NCBI RefSeq assembly: GCF_014385105.1
Contig: NZ_JACRTE010000001.1
Span: 1 to 64,000 of the forward strand
DNA from: Qingrenia yutianensis
GTDB taxonomy: Bacteria; Bacillota; Clostridia; UMGS1810
Length of the DNA: 64,000 nt
Direction: 5' to 3'
In this document: positions 51,737 through 61,292 of the stretch, piece after piece
Layout of the letters: each line of letters opens with the position of its first letter
Numbering within the stretch: position 1 is the first letter of the stretch
The notes under the pieces: model-generated
The model's input: the letters and a program-made list of their open reading frames with translations, nothing else
What the model was told of the DNA's origin: nothing
The model's database searches: none
Translations under genes and position numbers: made by a program

Positions 51737-52552
51737 ATGCCGAAATTGTCGGTTATAGTTGCGGCATACAATGCCGAAAAATATCTTGACAGGTGTATAG
51801 TTTCCTGTCTTAATCAAACTGAATTTGCGCAAAACTGCGAGCTTATCGTCATAAACGACGGTTCGTCGGACGGGACGGAAAATATACTTGTAAAATACAA
51901 AAACAACATAAAAATTATAAATCTTGAAAAAAATTCGGGTTCTGTGGCAAGGGTGCGGAATATCGGTCTTGACGCCGCAAACGGCGAATATATAACATTT
52001 CTCGACGCGGACGATTGGTATGAAAAGAATGCGTTAAAACTTATTTTTGACGGGCTTGAAAGGTATAATCCCGACATAATCCGCTTTGGATATACGCTTG
52101 TTTATCCAGACGGCACGCGGAAATTGCCGAACAAAAAAATCGAGCGCGATGAATTTGCTGAGAAGAAAGATTTTACAGAAAAAATTTATCCTAAATTTAT
52201 AAACGGCATTGAACTTAACAGCGTGTGGGCGGTTTTCAGGCGCGAAACGGTAAAAAATATAAGATTTTGCGATAAACTTAAAACCGCGGAGGATTTGGCA
52301 TTTGCGGTTGAGGCATACACAAACGCGCAAAACGTTTTGTTTATCACCGAGCCGATTTACTGCTACTATCGCGCACCGGGGAGTCTTACCGGGAGCGGAA
52401 CGGCAATTTTGAAAAAATATAAATACAATTTTATGATTTCGGCAAAAATTTTAAGGTATCTTAAAAAATGGAATTTAAGTACGGCAAAATGGAAGTTTTT
52501 GACGCTTGTGCGCCCCATAAGGCTGACGCTTGATAAGCTTAAACGAAAATAA
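51737..52552 (+). CDS. Family 2 glycosyltransferase
   Basis: 271 residues, GT-A fold: LSVIVAAYNAEKYLDRCIVSCLNQT at the start, INDGSSDGTENIL and TFLDADDWYEKNAL (the DxD metal motif). It adds a sugar to the growing lipid-linked repeat. Starts 3 bases after the priming enzyme gene. Confidence 0.92.
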   Translation: MPKLSVIVAAYNAEKYLDRCIVSCLNQTEFAQNCELIVINDGSSDGTENILVKYKNNIKIINLEKNSGSVARVRNIGLDAANGEYITFLDADDWYEKNALKLIFDGLERYNPDIIRFGYTLVYPDGTRKLPNKKIERDEFAEKKDFTEKIYPKFINGIELNSVWAVFRRETVKNIRFCDKLKTAEDLAFAVEAYTNAQNVLFITEPIYCYYRAPGSLTGSGTAILKKYKYNFMISAKILRYLKKWNLSTAKWKFLTLVRPIRLTLDKLKRK

Positions 52553-52564
52553 CGGAGATATGAT

Positions 52565-53755
52565 ATGACGGTAAACGCGAAAGAAAAAATCAGTATAGAT
52601 TGCTTTCTTGCAGGTATATATTTTTTGTGCCTGCCTTTTACTGTTGTAACAACACCGTTCGGCTCGCTTTTAAAGCTTGTCACAATCCCGATTGTTATGA
52701 TGTTGCTGATAAGGCTTTTTATGGGAAAAAGCGTCCTTACGTTTAACTATATTCATTTTTTCTACGGCTTGTATATTCTTTTCACCGCCGCGCTTTTGAT
52801 TGTCGATAATGACGAAATTGCCGTTACCACGACAAAGGATATGGCGCTCGGCGCGCTGATGCTGATGCTTATAACGGTAAGAATTTACAATGCGCGCGAG
52901 AAAGAATTTTTGGAGAATGTGTGGCTTGCCGTCGGTGTAATATGCGTTTTTGTATGCCTTACGTCAAAAGAGGTTATGAACGAATACGAGAGCCGGACGG
53001 TAATAAGAATTTTGGGTTTTGAAGAGGACCAAAACCAGTTTTGCGCATATCTTGTTATGCCGTCGCTGGTGTGCGTCAAGCGCATAACGCGCAAAGACAG
53101 GCTGTTTTTCGCGTATATAATTCTTTTGGCGTTAAGTTTTTACGCGATACTAAAAACAGGCTCGCGCGGAGGACTTATCGGTGTGTTTTTCGGTGTTGCG
53201 GTGTATGTTTTGATAGGAATAAAAGATGTAAAGGTGCGTATCGGCGTTGCGATTGCGGCGGTTTTGGCGGTGTTTTTGTTTTACACCGCGGTTATGCCTC
53301 TTCTCCCTGATGACGTACGCGCAAGATATTCCGTCGAGGCGGTAAAGGACGACGGAGGCAGCGGACGGTTTGAAATATGGAGCTTTCTTGCAGACTACAC
53401 GTTTCAGCGCCCCGAAAGGCTTATAAGAGGCTCGGGAATTTTCTCGACCTATTCTGTGATGTACAGTGCGGGATTTCAAAACGGTGTTGCGCACAATGCA
53501 TATATACAAATTCTGCACGACCAGGGACTTTTGGGACTTTTGCTTTTTATGACGGTGATAGTGCTTTGCATTACGCGGAACATAAAAAAAGAGCCTGCCT
53601 ATTCGTCGGCGGTGCTGGCACTGCTTGCGTTTTCAATGTCGCTTTCGTTTTATGTTTTCAAGCCGTATCTTAACATAATGATGATGTGCGCTATGTCGTT
53701 TGAGGGAACGCTCCCCGAACAGATGATTTGCAAAGGAGAGATTTATGATGCTTAA
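52565..53755 (+). CDS. O-antigen ligase / Wzy-type polysaccharide polymerase
   Basis: 396 residues with about ten membrane helices and one large outer loop (~245-320) holding GGSGRFEIWSFLADYTF and AHNAYIQILHDQGLLG, the pattern of the Wzy_C / O-antigen ligase superfamily. With Wzz-like proteins and a flippase in the operon, a polymerase role is the simplest reading. Confidence 0.85.
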   Translation: MTVNAKEKISIDCFLAGIYFLCLPFTVVTTPFGSLLKLVTIPIVMMLLIRLFMGKSVLTFNYIHFFYGLYILFTAALLIVDNDEIAVTTTKDMALGALMLMLITVRIYNAREKEFLENVWLAVGVICVFVCLTSKEVMNEYESRTVIRILGFEEDQNQFCAYLVMPSLVCVKRITRKDRLFFAYIILLALSFYAILKTGSRGGLIGVFFGVAVYVLIGIKDVKVRIGVAIAAVLAVFLFYTAVMPLLPDDVRARYSVEAVKDDGGSGRFEIWSFLADYTFQRPERLIRGSGIFSTYSVMYSAGFQNGVAHNAYIQILHDQGLLGLLLFMTVIVLCITRNIKKEPAYSSAVLALLAFSMSLSFYVFKPYLNIMMMCAMSFEGTLPEQMICKGEIYDA

Positions 53756-55106
53756 CACAATATACAGACTTTTTAAAAAGAAATATTTTTTGTTTATACT
53801 GCTTATTGTAATGCTTTTTGCGGTAATGGGCGAGGGGTATCATTTTCTCATTCTGTCAAATATGAAGTCAATGACGGTGAGCCTTAATTATCCCGGTGCG
53901 GAGCAGGGGTTAAATCCCGACGGGAGCAGATTTAACATATCCGAGATGTCTGACGACGAGATTTTAAACGAGGCGAAAAAGGGGCTTAAAATTGAAAATA
54001 CCGACAATGAAAAGATAAAATCGCGTATTTTTATAACGACCAAGTTTTCGCAGAAAGCTATGGAAAACGTTGTGTCGGATATCCGCGGCGGTATGCGCGG
54101 TTCGTATGTTCCCACAACGTACTATATTTATTATTCGCAGAAAAACAAATTTGCCGTAAATGAAACGTATGAATTTTTGCAGGCGCTTGCAACGGGATAC
54201 GAAAAGTATTTTACCAGAAAGCACGCCGAGAATAATTCTATTCTGCGCTTCAGTTCGGAAGATTACGATTTTTCGTCATACGATTACTCCGAAATTTACA
54301 CCGTTTTGTATAACAGGGCAGACGAAATGTTAAATCTTGTTATCGACCACCGAAATGAAAACAGGAGCTTCCGCTCGGAGGATAATCTTAATTTTGACAC
54401 CGTGCGCGATGAACTTTCTAATTTTAAAAACGTAAAGCTTGAAAAATTTCATTCCTACGTTATACAGAACAGCATTTCAAAAGACCGTCCGGGCGTGATG
54501 AACAAGCTTGAATATTTAAAAGACAAAAGCGCGGTGGATTATGAAAAACTCAGCGACAAATCGGAGATTGAGAAAAAAGCGCTTAATATGTATGACCCGA
54601 AAATTACGGCAATCGCGTTTGTGCCGTCGGTGGACAACACAAACAGCTATTATATGAGCAGAACAAAAACGGGAATTGACGATTTGGCAAAAAATTCATA
54701 TGAAAGCGGTATGGACGCGGCGAAAATTTCAAAAAAGCTGGACGGTTATTTAAACCGCTATTCAAAGCTTTCAAAAGCGAGCGACACACCGCTCTCTGAA
54801 AAGGAATATACCGACGCGTATTTAAACCGTATTTTAAAGGATTTTGAAGAGCTGTCGCAGAAAATCTGCAATCTTGACGACGAATATTTAAAATACAAAA
54901 CCGAAAATTATTTCACATATAAAATAGGCGAAAAACAGAGTGTTATAGGTTTTGCAGCCATCGTAAAATTTTCGGTTATAGGTTTTATATTTGCATTTTT
55001 GATTGTTTTGTATATGGAATTTGCTCACAGCTTTATTTACAGAAAAACAAAATCCGCAAAAAAAGCCATTGCGGTTATGACGAAATTAAAAAGCGAGGGG
55101 GAATAG
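53745..55106 (+). CDS. Wzz-like chain-length protein A
   Basis: 453 residues: N-terminal membrane helix (~14-35), a ~370-residue extracellular mostly helical region, and a C-terminal membrane helix (~412-433). This is the polysaccharide copolymerase layout. The N-terminal stretch 'SLNYPGAEQGLNPDGSRFNISEM' parallels 'IRYKDGCVSNGYSLDGSKFDVNEI' in the next gene. There is no attached or adjacent tyrosine kinase. Overlaps the polymerase gene by 11 bases; ATG pairs at 53745/53748. Confidence 0.75.
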   Translation: MMLNTIYRLFKKKYFLFILLIVMLFAVMGEGYHFLILSNMKSMTVSLNYPGAEQGLNPDGSRFNISEMSDDEILNEAKKGLKIENTDNEKIKSRIFITTKFSQKAMENVVSDIRGGMRGSYVPTTYYIYYSQKNKFAVNETYEFLQALATGYEKYFTRKHAENNSILRFSSEDYDFSSYDYSEIYTVLYNRADEMLNLVIDHRNENRSFRSEDNLNFDTVRDELSNFKNVKLEKFHSYVIQNSISKDRPGVMNKLEYLKDKSAVDYEKLSDKSEIEKKALNMYDPKITAIAFVPSVDNTNSYYMSRTKTGIDDLAKNSYESGMDAAKISKKLDGYLNRYSKLSKASDTPLSEKEYTDAYLNRILKDFEELSQKICNLDDEYLKYKTENYFTYKIGEKQSVIGFAAIVKFSVIGFIFAFLIVLYMEFAHSFIYRKTKSAKKAIAVMTKLKSEGE

Positions 55107-55109
55107 CAA

Positions 55110-56537
55110 ATGAGGCTTACGGTTTGGGACTTAATAAGATATTTATACAAGCACAAGTTTTTTATTATGATATGCGTCGTATGCTCTTTTATTTTGTCAA
55201 AGCTTTATGTGGACAAAATTCAAACCTATTCCGCCGAGGTTGTCATACGCTATAAAGACGGCTGTGTGTCGAACGGATATTCGCTTGACGGAAGCAAATT
55301 TGATGTTAACGAAATTGTGTCGCCGAAGGTTATCGCAAACGCAAACAAAGATTTGTCGTTTAACGTTACCGACGACGGAATAAGGGCAAATACAAAAATT
55401 ATCCCCATTGTTCCGTCGAGCGAGGAAAAACTTAAAGAGTCAAAGCAAAAGCTGGGAGAAGAATACGAATATCACCCCAATGTTTTTAAAATTTTATACA
55501 AGGGAAATCATTCGTATTACGAAACGCGTGACACGCTTGACAAACTTATCGACAACTATTTTAAATATTACAACGAAAAGTATCTTTATCTTGCGTCGGT
55601 CAGCGAGGTTGATTACGATTTAAACAAGCAGGATTACGATTATCTCGAGCAGGCGGAGATTTTGCAGAGCAATATCGACAGTACCATTTCGATACTTGAA
55701 AGCTATGTCGGCAACAACGAATACCGTTCGCCGGCAACGGGGCTTACGTTTAACGACCTTATAAACGAATTTACCTATCTTTCGGAATTTAAGCTTCCGC
55801 TCATTTTTTCGCGCATTTACACCGCGCGCCTTACGCTTGACAAAGATTTGCTCATAAACAAGTATACCGAGCGCAAAGAGCAGAGCGGGCTTATGAACAA
55901 AAACAATTCCGAGAAAGCAACTCTTGCCGAGGACAGAATGAAAGCATATGTCAAGGCAAATGTTGACGTGCCGAATTCGTACAATTCAAACAAAAACAAC
56001 GGCGACGATGATATTACCATAATTCAGGACGTTCACGACGATGAGAGGAGAATAAGCTCGCAGACGACGTATGACACGCTTATTAAAAATTACGTCACCG
56101 ACAGCACGGCGGCAAACGATAACAGTATCGACCTTAAACAGTGCGAGGATATTATAAAAATTTTCTCGTCGCCTGCCGATAAATCGGTGGATTATGCCGA
56201 GTATGAAAAGCTTGTGAAAAATGATATATCGGACACGCTTGAAAAGCTCAAAAATCTTTACACAACCGCATTTGAGCTTATAGACGACTATAACGCATAT
56301 GTTCCGTCAAAGCATATAGAGTCGCTCACGGGTATCAGATACTACGAAAATGTTTATTCGTCGCTTTATTATCTTATCGCGGTTATCATCGGCTTTGTGC
56401 TTTCGTGCATTATTGCGCTTGCAATAGAAATTATGCGCCGATATGCGTATTTCAGCAAAAACGGAAAAAATGACGGCGAAACGCTTGAGCCTTCGTCTGT
56501 TATTCCCGATATTTCGACCGACGATATAACCGACTGA
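55110..56537 (+). CDS. Wzz-like chain-length protein B
   Basis: 475 residues, same two-helix layout as the preceding gene (helices ~14-33 and ~423-445), with a shorter, Asp/Glu-rich cytoplasmic tail. The shared 'DGSKFDVNEI' type motif shortly after the first helix marks the two as paralogs. They probably form a mixed oligomer controlling polymer length. Confidence 0.75.
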   Translation: MRLTVWDLIRYLYKHKFFIMICVVCSFILSKLYVDKIQTYSAEVVIRYKDGCVSNGYSLDGSKFDVNEIVSPKVIANANKDLSFNVTDDGIRANTKIIPIVPSSEEKLKESKQKLGEEYEYHPNVFKILYKGNHSYYETRDTLDKLIDNYFKYYNEKYLYLASVSEVDYDLNKQDYDYLEQAEILQSNIDSTISILESYVGNNEYRSPATGLTFNDLINEFTYLSEFKLPLIFSRIYTARLTLDKDLLINKYTERKEQSGLMNKNNSEKATLAEDRMKAYVKANVDVPNSYNSNKNNGDDDITIIQDVHDDERRISSQTTYDTLIKNYVTDSTAANDNSIDLKQCEDIIKIFSSPADKSVDYAEYEKLVKNDISDTLEKLKNLYTTAFELIDDYNAYVPSKHIESLTGIRYYENVYSSLYYLIAVIIGFVLSCIIALAIEIMRRYAYFSKNGKNDGETLEPSSVIPDISTDDITD

Positions 56538-56557
56538 AAAAGCGGAGGTGAGGTAAA

Positions 56558-57625
56558 ATGGTAGGAATTATTCTCTACGGCTCGTTTGAGCTTGCGCCGT
56601 ATGCAAAAAAATATATGAATATTTTGGAAAATGCAAAAATCCCGTATGATCTTATAGGCTGGCGCAGGGAAGAGAAGGCGCGGTATTCCGGCGAAAATGT
56701 GTATATTTACGAAGGAAAAGCCGCGAAAAGATATTCCTCGCCGTTTGCAAAAATTATGCCGGCAATGGGCTACAGAAGATACGTTAAAAAGCTTTTGAAA
56801 AAGAAAAAATATGACAGCCTGATTATTCTCACCACCCAAACCGCGCTTATTTTGTGCGATGTTTTGCTTGCCTCATACAGACATAAATACATTTTTGACT
56901 ACCGCGACAAGTCATATGAATATATAAAACCGTACGGTATGCTGGTTAACGCGGTCATAAAAGCGTCGAGGGAAACAGTTATTTCGTCCGAGTGGTTTAA
57001 AAATAATTTGACCGATAAAAAAGACTACATTCTTGCGCACAATTTTCAGGAAGATTTATTAAAATACCGCCAAAAGACTTGTGTAAAGAGGAAAGACGGT
57101 GAAAAAATACGCGTCGGATACATCGGTGCGCTGCGTTCGTTTGACTATCACAAACATTTGATTGACTGTTTCGGAAACGATAACCGTTTTGAATTTCACA
57201 CCTGCGGCTGCGGCGACGACGTGGAAAAACTTCGTGCATATGCAAGAAATTTTGATAATATTTATGTTCACGGCGTATACCGCGAGGAGGATAAATATTC
57301 CATTATCGAAAATTTTGACATAATGTGCTACAACTACCCTTACAGCTATGTCAACGACGGCGCGGTGGCAAACAAATACTATGACGCGCTTATTATGAAA
57401 AAGCCGATGTTTGTAAATCCGAAAACGCTTCTCGGCGCGTTTATAGAACGCGAAAACCTCGGCGCAGGCGTTGACGAAGAAAGCCTTGATATAAGCGGTA
57501 AAATATATGATTGGTACAAAAATTTCGACGCCTGCGAATTTTCAAAAAAATGTGATTTTTATATGGATAGATACATTGCGGAGGACAAGCTTTTCCGCGA
57601 AAAAATAAAGGAAACGTTAGTATGA
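56558..57625 (+). CDS. Glycosyltransferase, GT4-like (GT-B)
   Basis: 355 residues. Weak N-terminal half; the C-terminal half shows RVGYIGALRSFDYHKHLIDCF, a 'HTCGCGDDVEKL' turn and VHGVYREEDKYSIIENFDIMCYNY, the usual GT-B acceptor-donor layout, ending with ALIMKKPMFVNPKTLLG. Sugar unknown. Its stop overlaps the next start (ATGA). Confidence 0.75.
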   Translation: MVGIILYGSFELAPYAKKYMNILENAKIPYDLIGWRREEKARYSGENVYIYEGKAAKRYSSPFAKIMPAMGYRRYVKKLLKKKKYDSLIILTTQTALILCDVLLASYRHKYIFDYRDKSYEYIKPYGMLVNAVIKASRETVISSEWFKNNLTDKKDYILAHNFQEDLLKYRQKTCVKRKDGEKIRVGYIGALRSFDYHKHLIDCFGNDNRFEFHTCGCGDDVEKLRAYARNFDNIYVHGVYREEDKYSIIENFDIMCYNYPYSYVNDGAVANKYYDALIMKKPMFVNPKTLLGAFIERENLGAGVDEESLDISGKIYDWYKNFDACEFSKKCDFYMDRYIAEDKLFREKIKETLV

Positions 57626-58776
57626 AAAAAATTCTTATTGTAAACAACAATATGAATATCGGCGGTATACAAAAGGCACTTTTAAACCTTTTGTGCGAGG
57701 TTGGAAAAGATTACGGCGTCACGCTTATGCTTTTCTGCAAGACGGGCGGATTGCTGGACAATGTTCCCGAAAACATACAAGTTATCGAGGGAAACGTGTT
57801 TTTGAAAATTCTCGGAATGTCGCACGCGGAGGCGAAAAAATGCGGATTTTTTGCTTTTTTTCTCCGCTCGGTTTTTACGGTTTTGACAAGAATTTTCAAA
57901 ACAAAATTCACATTTAACATTCTTTCGCGTATGTTTAAGCTCAACGAAGAATTTGACTGTGCAATTTCGTATATGCAAAACAGCGCTGAAACGTATTTTT
58001 ACGGAGGTTGTGCTGAGTTTGTGTTAAACGGCGCAAAAAGCAAAAACAAGGTTTGTTTTATCCACTGCGACTTTTTAAATTATGGCGGAAATACAAAATA
58101 CAATCGTGAAATTTTAAAAAAATTCAATAAAATTGCGGTTGTGTCGAACTCGGTCGGAAAGCGTCTTTTAACTGCCGTGCCGAGCCTTGAAGATAAAGTT
58201 TATACTGTGCATAACTGCGTAAATTACAACGAAATCGAGCGTCTTAAAGAGGAATACGAACCGAAAATAAAAAAAGATTGCATATCTCTTTTCACCGCGT
58301 CGAGGATAAGCGAGGAAAAAGGAATTTTGCGAATGTTTCCGATTTTTGATAGCATACGCAAAAAGGGCATAAACTTTATGTGGTATATTGCGGGCGACGG
58401 CGCGCAGAAAGCGGAGGCAGAAACGCTTTGCGAGAAATGCGGACTTACAAAAAATGTTGTGTTTTTGGGTAATTTAACAAATCCGTATCCGTATTTTTAT
58501 AAAACGGATATTGTGCTTGTGCCGTCGTACAACGAAGCCGCGCCGATGGTTTTTAACGAGGCTGAAGCTTTGGGAACATATATTTTCACCACCGACACTG
58601 CGTCCGCGAAAGAAATGGTGGGGGATAAAAATATTGGTTTTGTGTGCGGAAATACCGATGCGGAAATTGAAAAAAATCTTTATAATGTGATTAAAAATTT
58701 TGAAAATATAAAAATAAGTCCGCAAATGTGCGGTAATGCGCTTGCACTCAAAGAATTTGATGAAATTATAAAATAA
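57622..58776 (+). CDS. Family 4 glycosyltransferase
   Basis: 384 residues, GT-B fold: ILIVNNNMNIGGIQKALLNLL at the N terminus, SLFTASRISEEKGILRMFPIF, WYIAGDGAQKAEAE, VFLGNLTNPYPYFYKTDIVLVPSYNEAAPMVFNEAEALG (the E-x7-E motif). It adds a sugar to the repeat unit from a nucleotide-sugar donor. Confidence 0.92.
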   Translation: MKKILIVNNNMNIGGIQKALLNLLCEVGKDYGVTLMLFCKTGGLLDNVPENIQVIEGNVFLKILGMSHAEAKKCGFFAFFLRSVFTVLTRIFKTKFTFNILSRMFKLNEEFDCAISYMQNSAETYFYGGCAEFVLNGAKSKNKVCFIHCDFLNYGGNTKYNREILKKFNKIAVVSNSVGKRLLTAVPSLEDKVYTVHNCVNYNEIERLKEEYEPKIKKDCISLFTASRISEEKGILRMFPIFDSIRKKGINFMWYIAGDGAQKAEAETLCEKCGLTKNVVFLGNLTNPYPYFYKTDIVLVPSYNEAAPMVFNEAEALGTYIFTTDTASAKEMVGDKNIGFVCGNTDAEIEKNLYNVIKNFENIKISPQMCGNALALKEFDEIIK

Positions 58777-58789
58777 GGAGGTGTTTTTT

Positions 58790-60109
58790 ATGTCACTGTG
58801 TTCCGATATTTTTGACGGAAAAGAAAAAATTTCGGTCATCGGCTTGGGATATATCGGTATTCCGCTTGCGGTTTCGTTTGCAAAAAAGGCAAAGGTTATA
58901 GGCTTTGACATAAACAAAGAAAAAATCGCCCTTTACAAAAGCGGAATTGACCCTACGGGCGAGGTCGGAAACGGTGAGATAAAAAATACTTCCGTTTATT
59001 TTACATCAAATCCCGAAGAACTGAAAAACGCAAAATTCCATATTGTTGCTGTGCCGACGCCGGTAAATCAAGACCATACGCCTGACCTTTCGCCCATCGA
59101 ATACGCGACTGAAATTCTCGGCAAAAATTTGCGGAAGGGCTCGGTTGCAGTGTTTGAGTCCACCGTTTACCCCGGTGTTACAAACGATATTTGTATTCCG
59201 ATTTTGGAAAAAGCGTCGGGCTTAAAATGCGGCCGTGATTTTAAAGTGGGATATTCGCCCGAACGCATCAACCCCGGTGACAAAATCCACCGCTTTGAAA
59301 CAATCAAAAAAATCGTGTCGGCAACCGATAAAGACGCGCTTTGTGAAGTTCAAAACATATACAATACGGTGATAAAGGCAGGAACTTTTCCTGTTTCGTC
59401 CATTATGACGGCGGAGGCGGTAAAGGTTGCGGAAAACTCACAGCGTGACATAAATATTGCTTTTATGAACGAGCTTGCAATGGTTTTTGACAAAATGGGA
59501 ATAGACACCGCCGAGGTTATCGCAGGTATGAACACAAAATGGAACGCGTTAAAGTTTTATCCCGGGCTTGTTGGCGGTCACTGCATAGGCGTTGACCCGT
59601 ACTATTTCACATATCAGGCGGAAAAACTCGGCTATCATTCGCAGATTATTCTTTCGGGCAGAAAGGTTAACGACGCTATGGGCGCTTTTGTTGCCGATTC
59701 AGCGGTGAAACAGATAATTCTTGCCGATAAACCGCCGAAATCGTCAAGAGCGGTCATTTTGGGGATAACGTTTAAGGAGAACTGTTCCGACATTCGCAAC
59801 AGCAAGGTTGTAAGCATTGTGTCGCGCCTTAAAGAATACGGAATAAATCCCGTGATTGCCGATCCTATGGCGGACAAAGATGAGGTTTTGAAGGAATATA
59901 ACCTAAACCTTGAACGGCTCGAAAACATAAAAAATGCCGACTGTGTTATTATCGCAGCGGCGCACGACTGTTTTAAAAAGCTTTCGCTTTCGGATATTGA
60001 CAGACTTTTCAAGAACGGCAAAAATTCCGAAAAGGTTATAATCGACGTCAAAAGTATTTTAAACAAATCCGAGGCGGAGAAAAAGGGATACAGATATTGG
60101 AGATTGTAG
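58790..60109 (+). CDS. UDP-N-acetyl-hexosamine 6-dehydrogenase (UDP-sugar dehydrogenase family)
   Basis: 439 residues: Rossmann GLGYIGIPLAVSF, AVPTPVNQDHTPDLSPI, STVYPGVTND, YSPERINPGD, and catalytic Cys in GLVGGHCIGVDPYYFTY; C-terminal domain ILGITFKENCSDIRNSKV. The PERINPGD and HCIGVDPYY patterns fit the WbpO/TviB branch, which oxidises UDP-GalNAc to UDP-GalNAcA, or ManNAc counterparts. The polymer should thus contain an acidic amino sugar. ATG 58790 has AGGAGG 9 bases upstream. Confidence 0.92.
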   Translation: MSLCSDIFDGKEKISVIGLGYIGIPLAVSFAKKAKVIGFDINKEKIALYKSGIDPTGEVGNGEIKNTSVYFTSNPEELKNAKFHIVAVPTPVNQDHTPDLSPIEYATEILGKNLRKGSVAVFESTVYPGVTNDICIPILEKASGLKCGRDFKVGYSPERINPGDKIHRFETIKKIVSATDKDALCEVQNIYNTVIKAGTFPVSSIMTAEAVKVAENSQRDINIAFMNELAMVFDKMGIDTAEVIAGMNTKWNALKFYPGLVGGHCIGVDPYYFTYQAEKLGYHSQIILSGRKVNDAMGAFVADSAVKQIILADKPPKSSRAVILGITFKENCSDIRNSKVVSIVSRLKEYGINPVIADPMADKDEVLKEYNLNLERLENIKNADCVIIAAAHDCFKKLSLSDIDRLFKNGKNSEKVIIDVKSILNKSEAEKKGYRYWRL

Positions 60110-60113
60110 GCAT

Positions 60114-61277
60114 ATGAAAAAATTTTCAAGCTTATTTGTCTATGTTTATTACGCATTTTACTACGCGTTTGCACTTGTTTTGAGCATATTTGCGCGGAAT
60201 TTTAAAAAATATAAAAATTTGTGGCTTATATCCGAGCGCAAAACCGACGCGCGCGACAATGCATTTTTCTTTTTTGAATATATGGTGAAAAACCATCCCG
60301 AAGTAAACTGCGCGTATGTGATAGACAAAAATTCCGCGGATTTTGAAAAAGTTAAAAAACTCGGCAAAACAGTTGAACCGAACACGTTTTCGCATATGCT
60401 GGCGTTTGCCGCCGCAGAAGTACGCATAAGCACGCATTATATGGGCTATGCGCCCGATACTTACCGTTTTGCGGTGATGAAAAAACTCGGGTTGATACTC
60501 GGCAAAGATGTGTTTCTTCAGCACGGAATTATGGCGAACGATGCAAAAGAACTGCATTATCCGAATGCGAAACCCGACCTTTTTATCTGTACCGCCGGTG
60601 ATGAGTATAAATTTATAAAAGAAAATTTCGGGCACAAAGACGGCGTTGTGAAAAAAATCGGTCTTTGCAGGTATGACAGTATTAAAAATAACGCAAAAAA
60701 GCAAATTCTCATTATGCCGACGTGGCGGTATTTTCTGAGAAATCTTTCGGACGCGGAATTTATAAAAAGCGATTATTACAAAAATTTTTATGAAATTTTG
60801 ACAGACAAAAACTTAAACAGCGCGCTTTCAAAGCACGGGTACGAAATTATTTTGTATCTGCACTATGAGCTTCAGAAATTTTCGCATCTTTTTAAAACCG
60901 ATTTGCAAAACGTTAAAATCGCGGATTTTGAAAATTACGGTGTGCGCGAGCTTTTGATGGAGTCGAGCCTGCTTGTGACCGATTATTCAAGCGTATTTTT
61001 TGATTTTGCGTATATGAGAAAACCGATTTTGTATTTTTGGTTTGACGAGGAAAAATTTTTCGCAACCCAGTATGACAAAGGCTATTTCGGCTGCCGAAAG
61101 GACGGTTTCGGACGTGTTGTAAAAACCAAAGGCGAGGTTGTGAATTTTTTGATAAACAAGCTTGAAAACGGTATGAAAAATGATGAAGTTTATTCGGAGC
61201 GCGCCGATAAGTTTTTCGGTGAAGAAATTTCGTGCCGATGCGAAAAAACATACAGGGAAATCCTTAACATAATATGA
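60114..61277 (+). CDS. CDP-glycerol:glycerophosphotransferase family protein (TagB/TagF type)
   Basis: 387 residues. LWLISERKTDARDNAFFFFEYM, then KDVFLQHGIMAND (catalytic His), ILIMPTWRYFLRN, and ESSLLVTDYSSVFFDFAYMRKPILYFWFDEE, which are the teichoic-acid polymerase family motifs. It likely decorates the polymer with glycerol phosphate or a similar group. Weak ribosome site; starts 4 bases after the previous stop, so coupled translation is likely. Confidence 0.88.
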   Translation: MKKFSSLFVYVYYAFYYAFALVLSIFARNFKKYKNLWLISERKTDARDNAFFFFEYMVKNHPEVNCAYVIDKNSADFEKVKKLGKTVEPNTFSHMLAFAAAEVRISTHYMGYAPDTYRFAVMKKLGLILGKDVFLQHGIMANDAKELHYPNAKPDLFICTAGDEYKFIKENFGHKDGVVKKIGLCRYDSIKNNAKKQILIMPTWRYFLRNLSDAEFIKSDYYKNFYEILTDKNLNSALSKHGYEIILYLHYELQKFSHLFKTDLQNVKIADFENYGVRELLMESSLLVTDYSSVFFDFAYMRKPILYFWFDEEKFFATQYDKGYFGCRKDGFGRVVKTKGEVVNFLINKLENGMKNDEVYSERADKFFGEEISCRCEKTYREILNII

Positions 61278-61292
61278 TATTACGGTGAGTTT

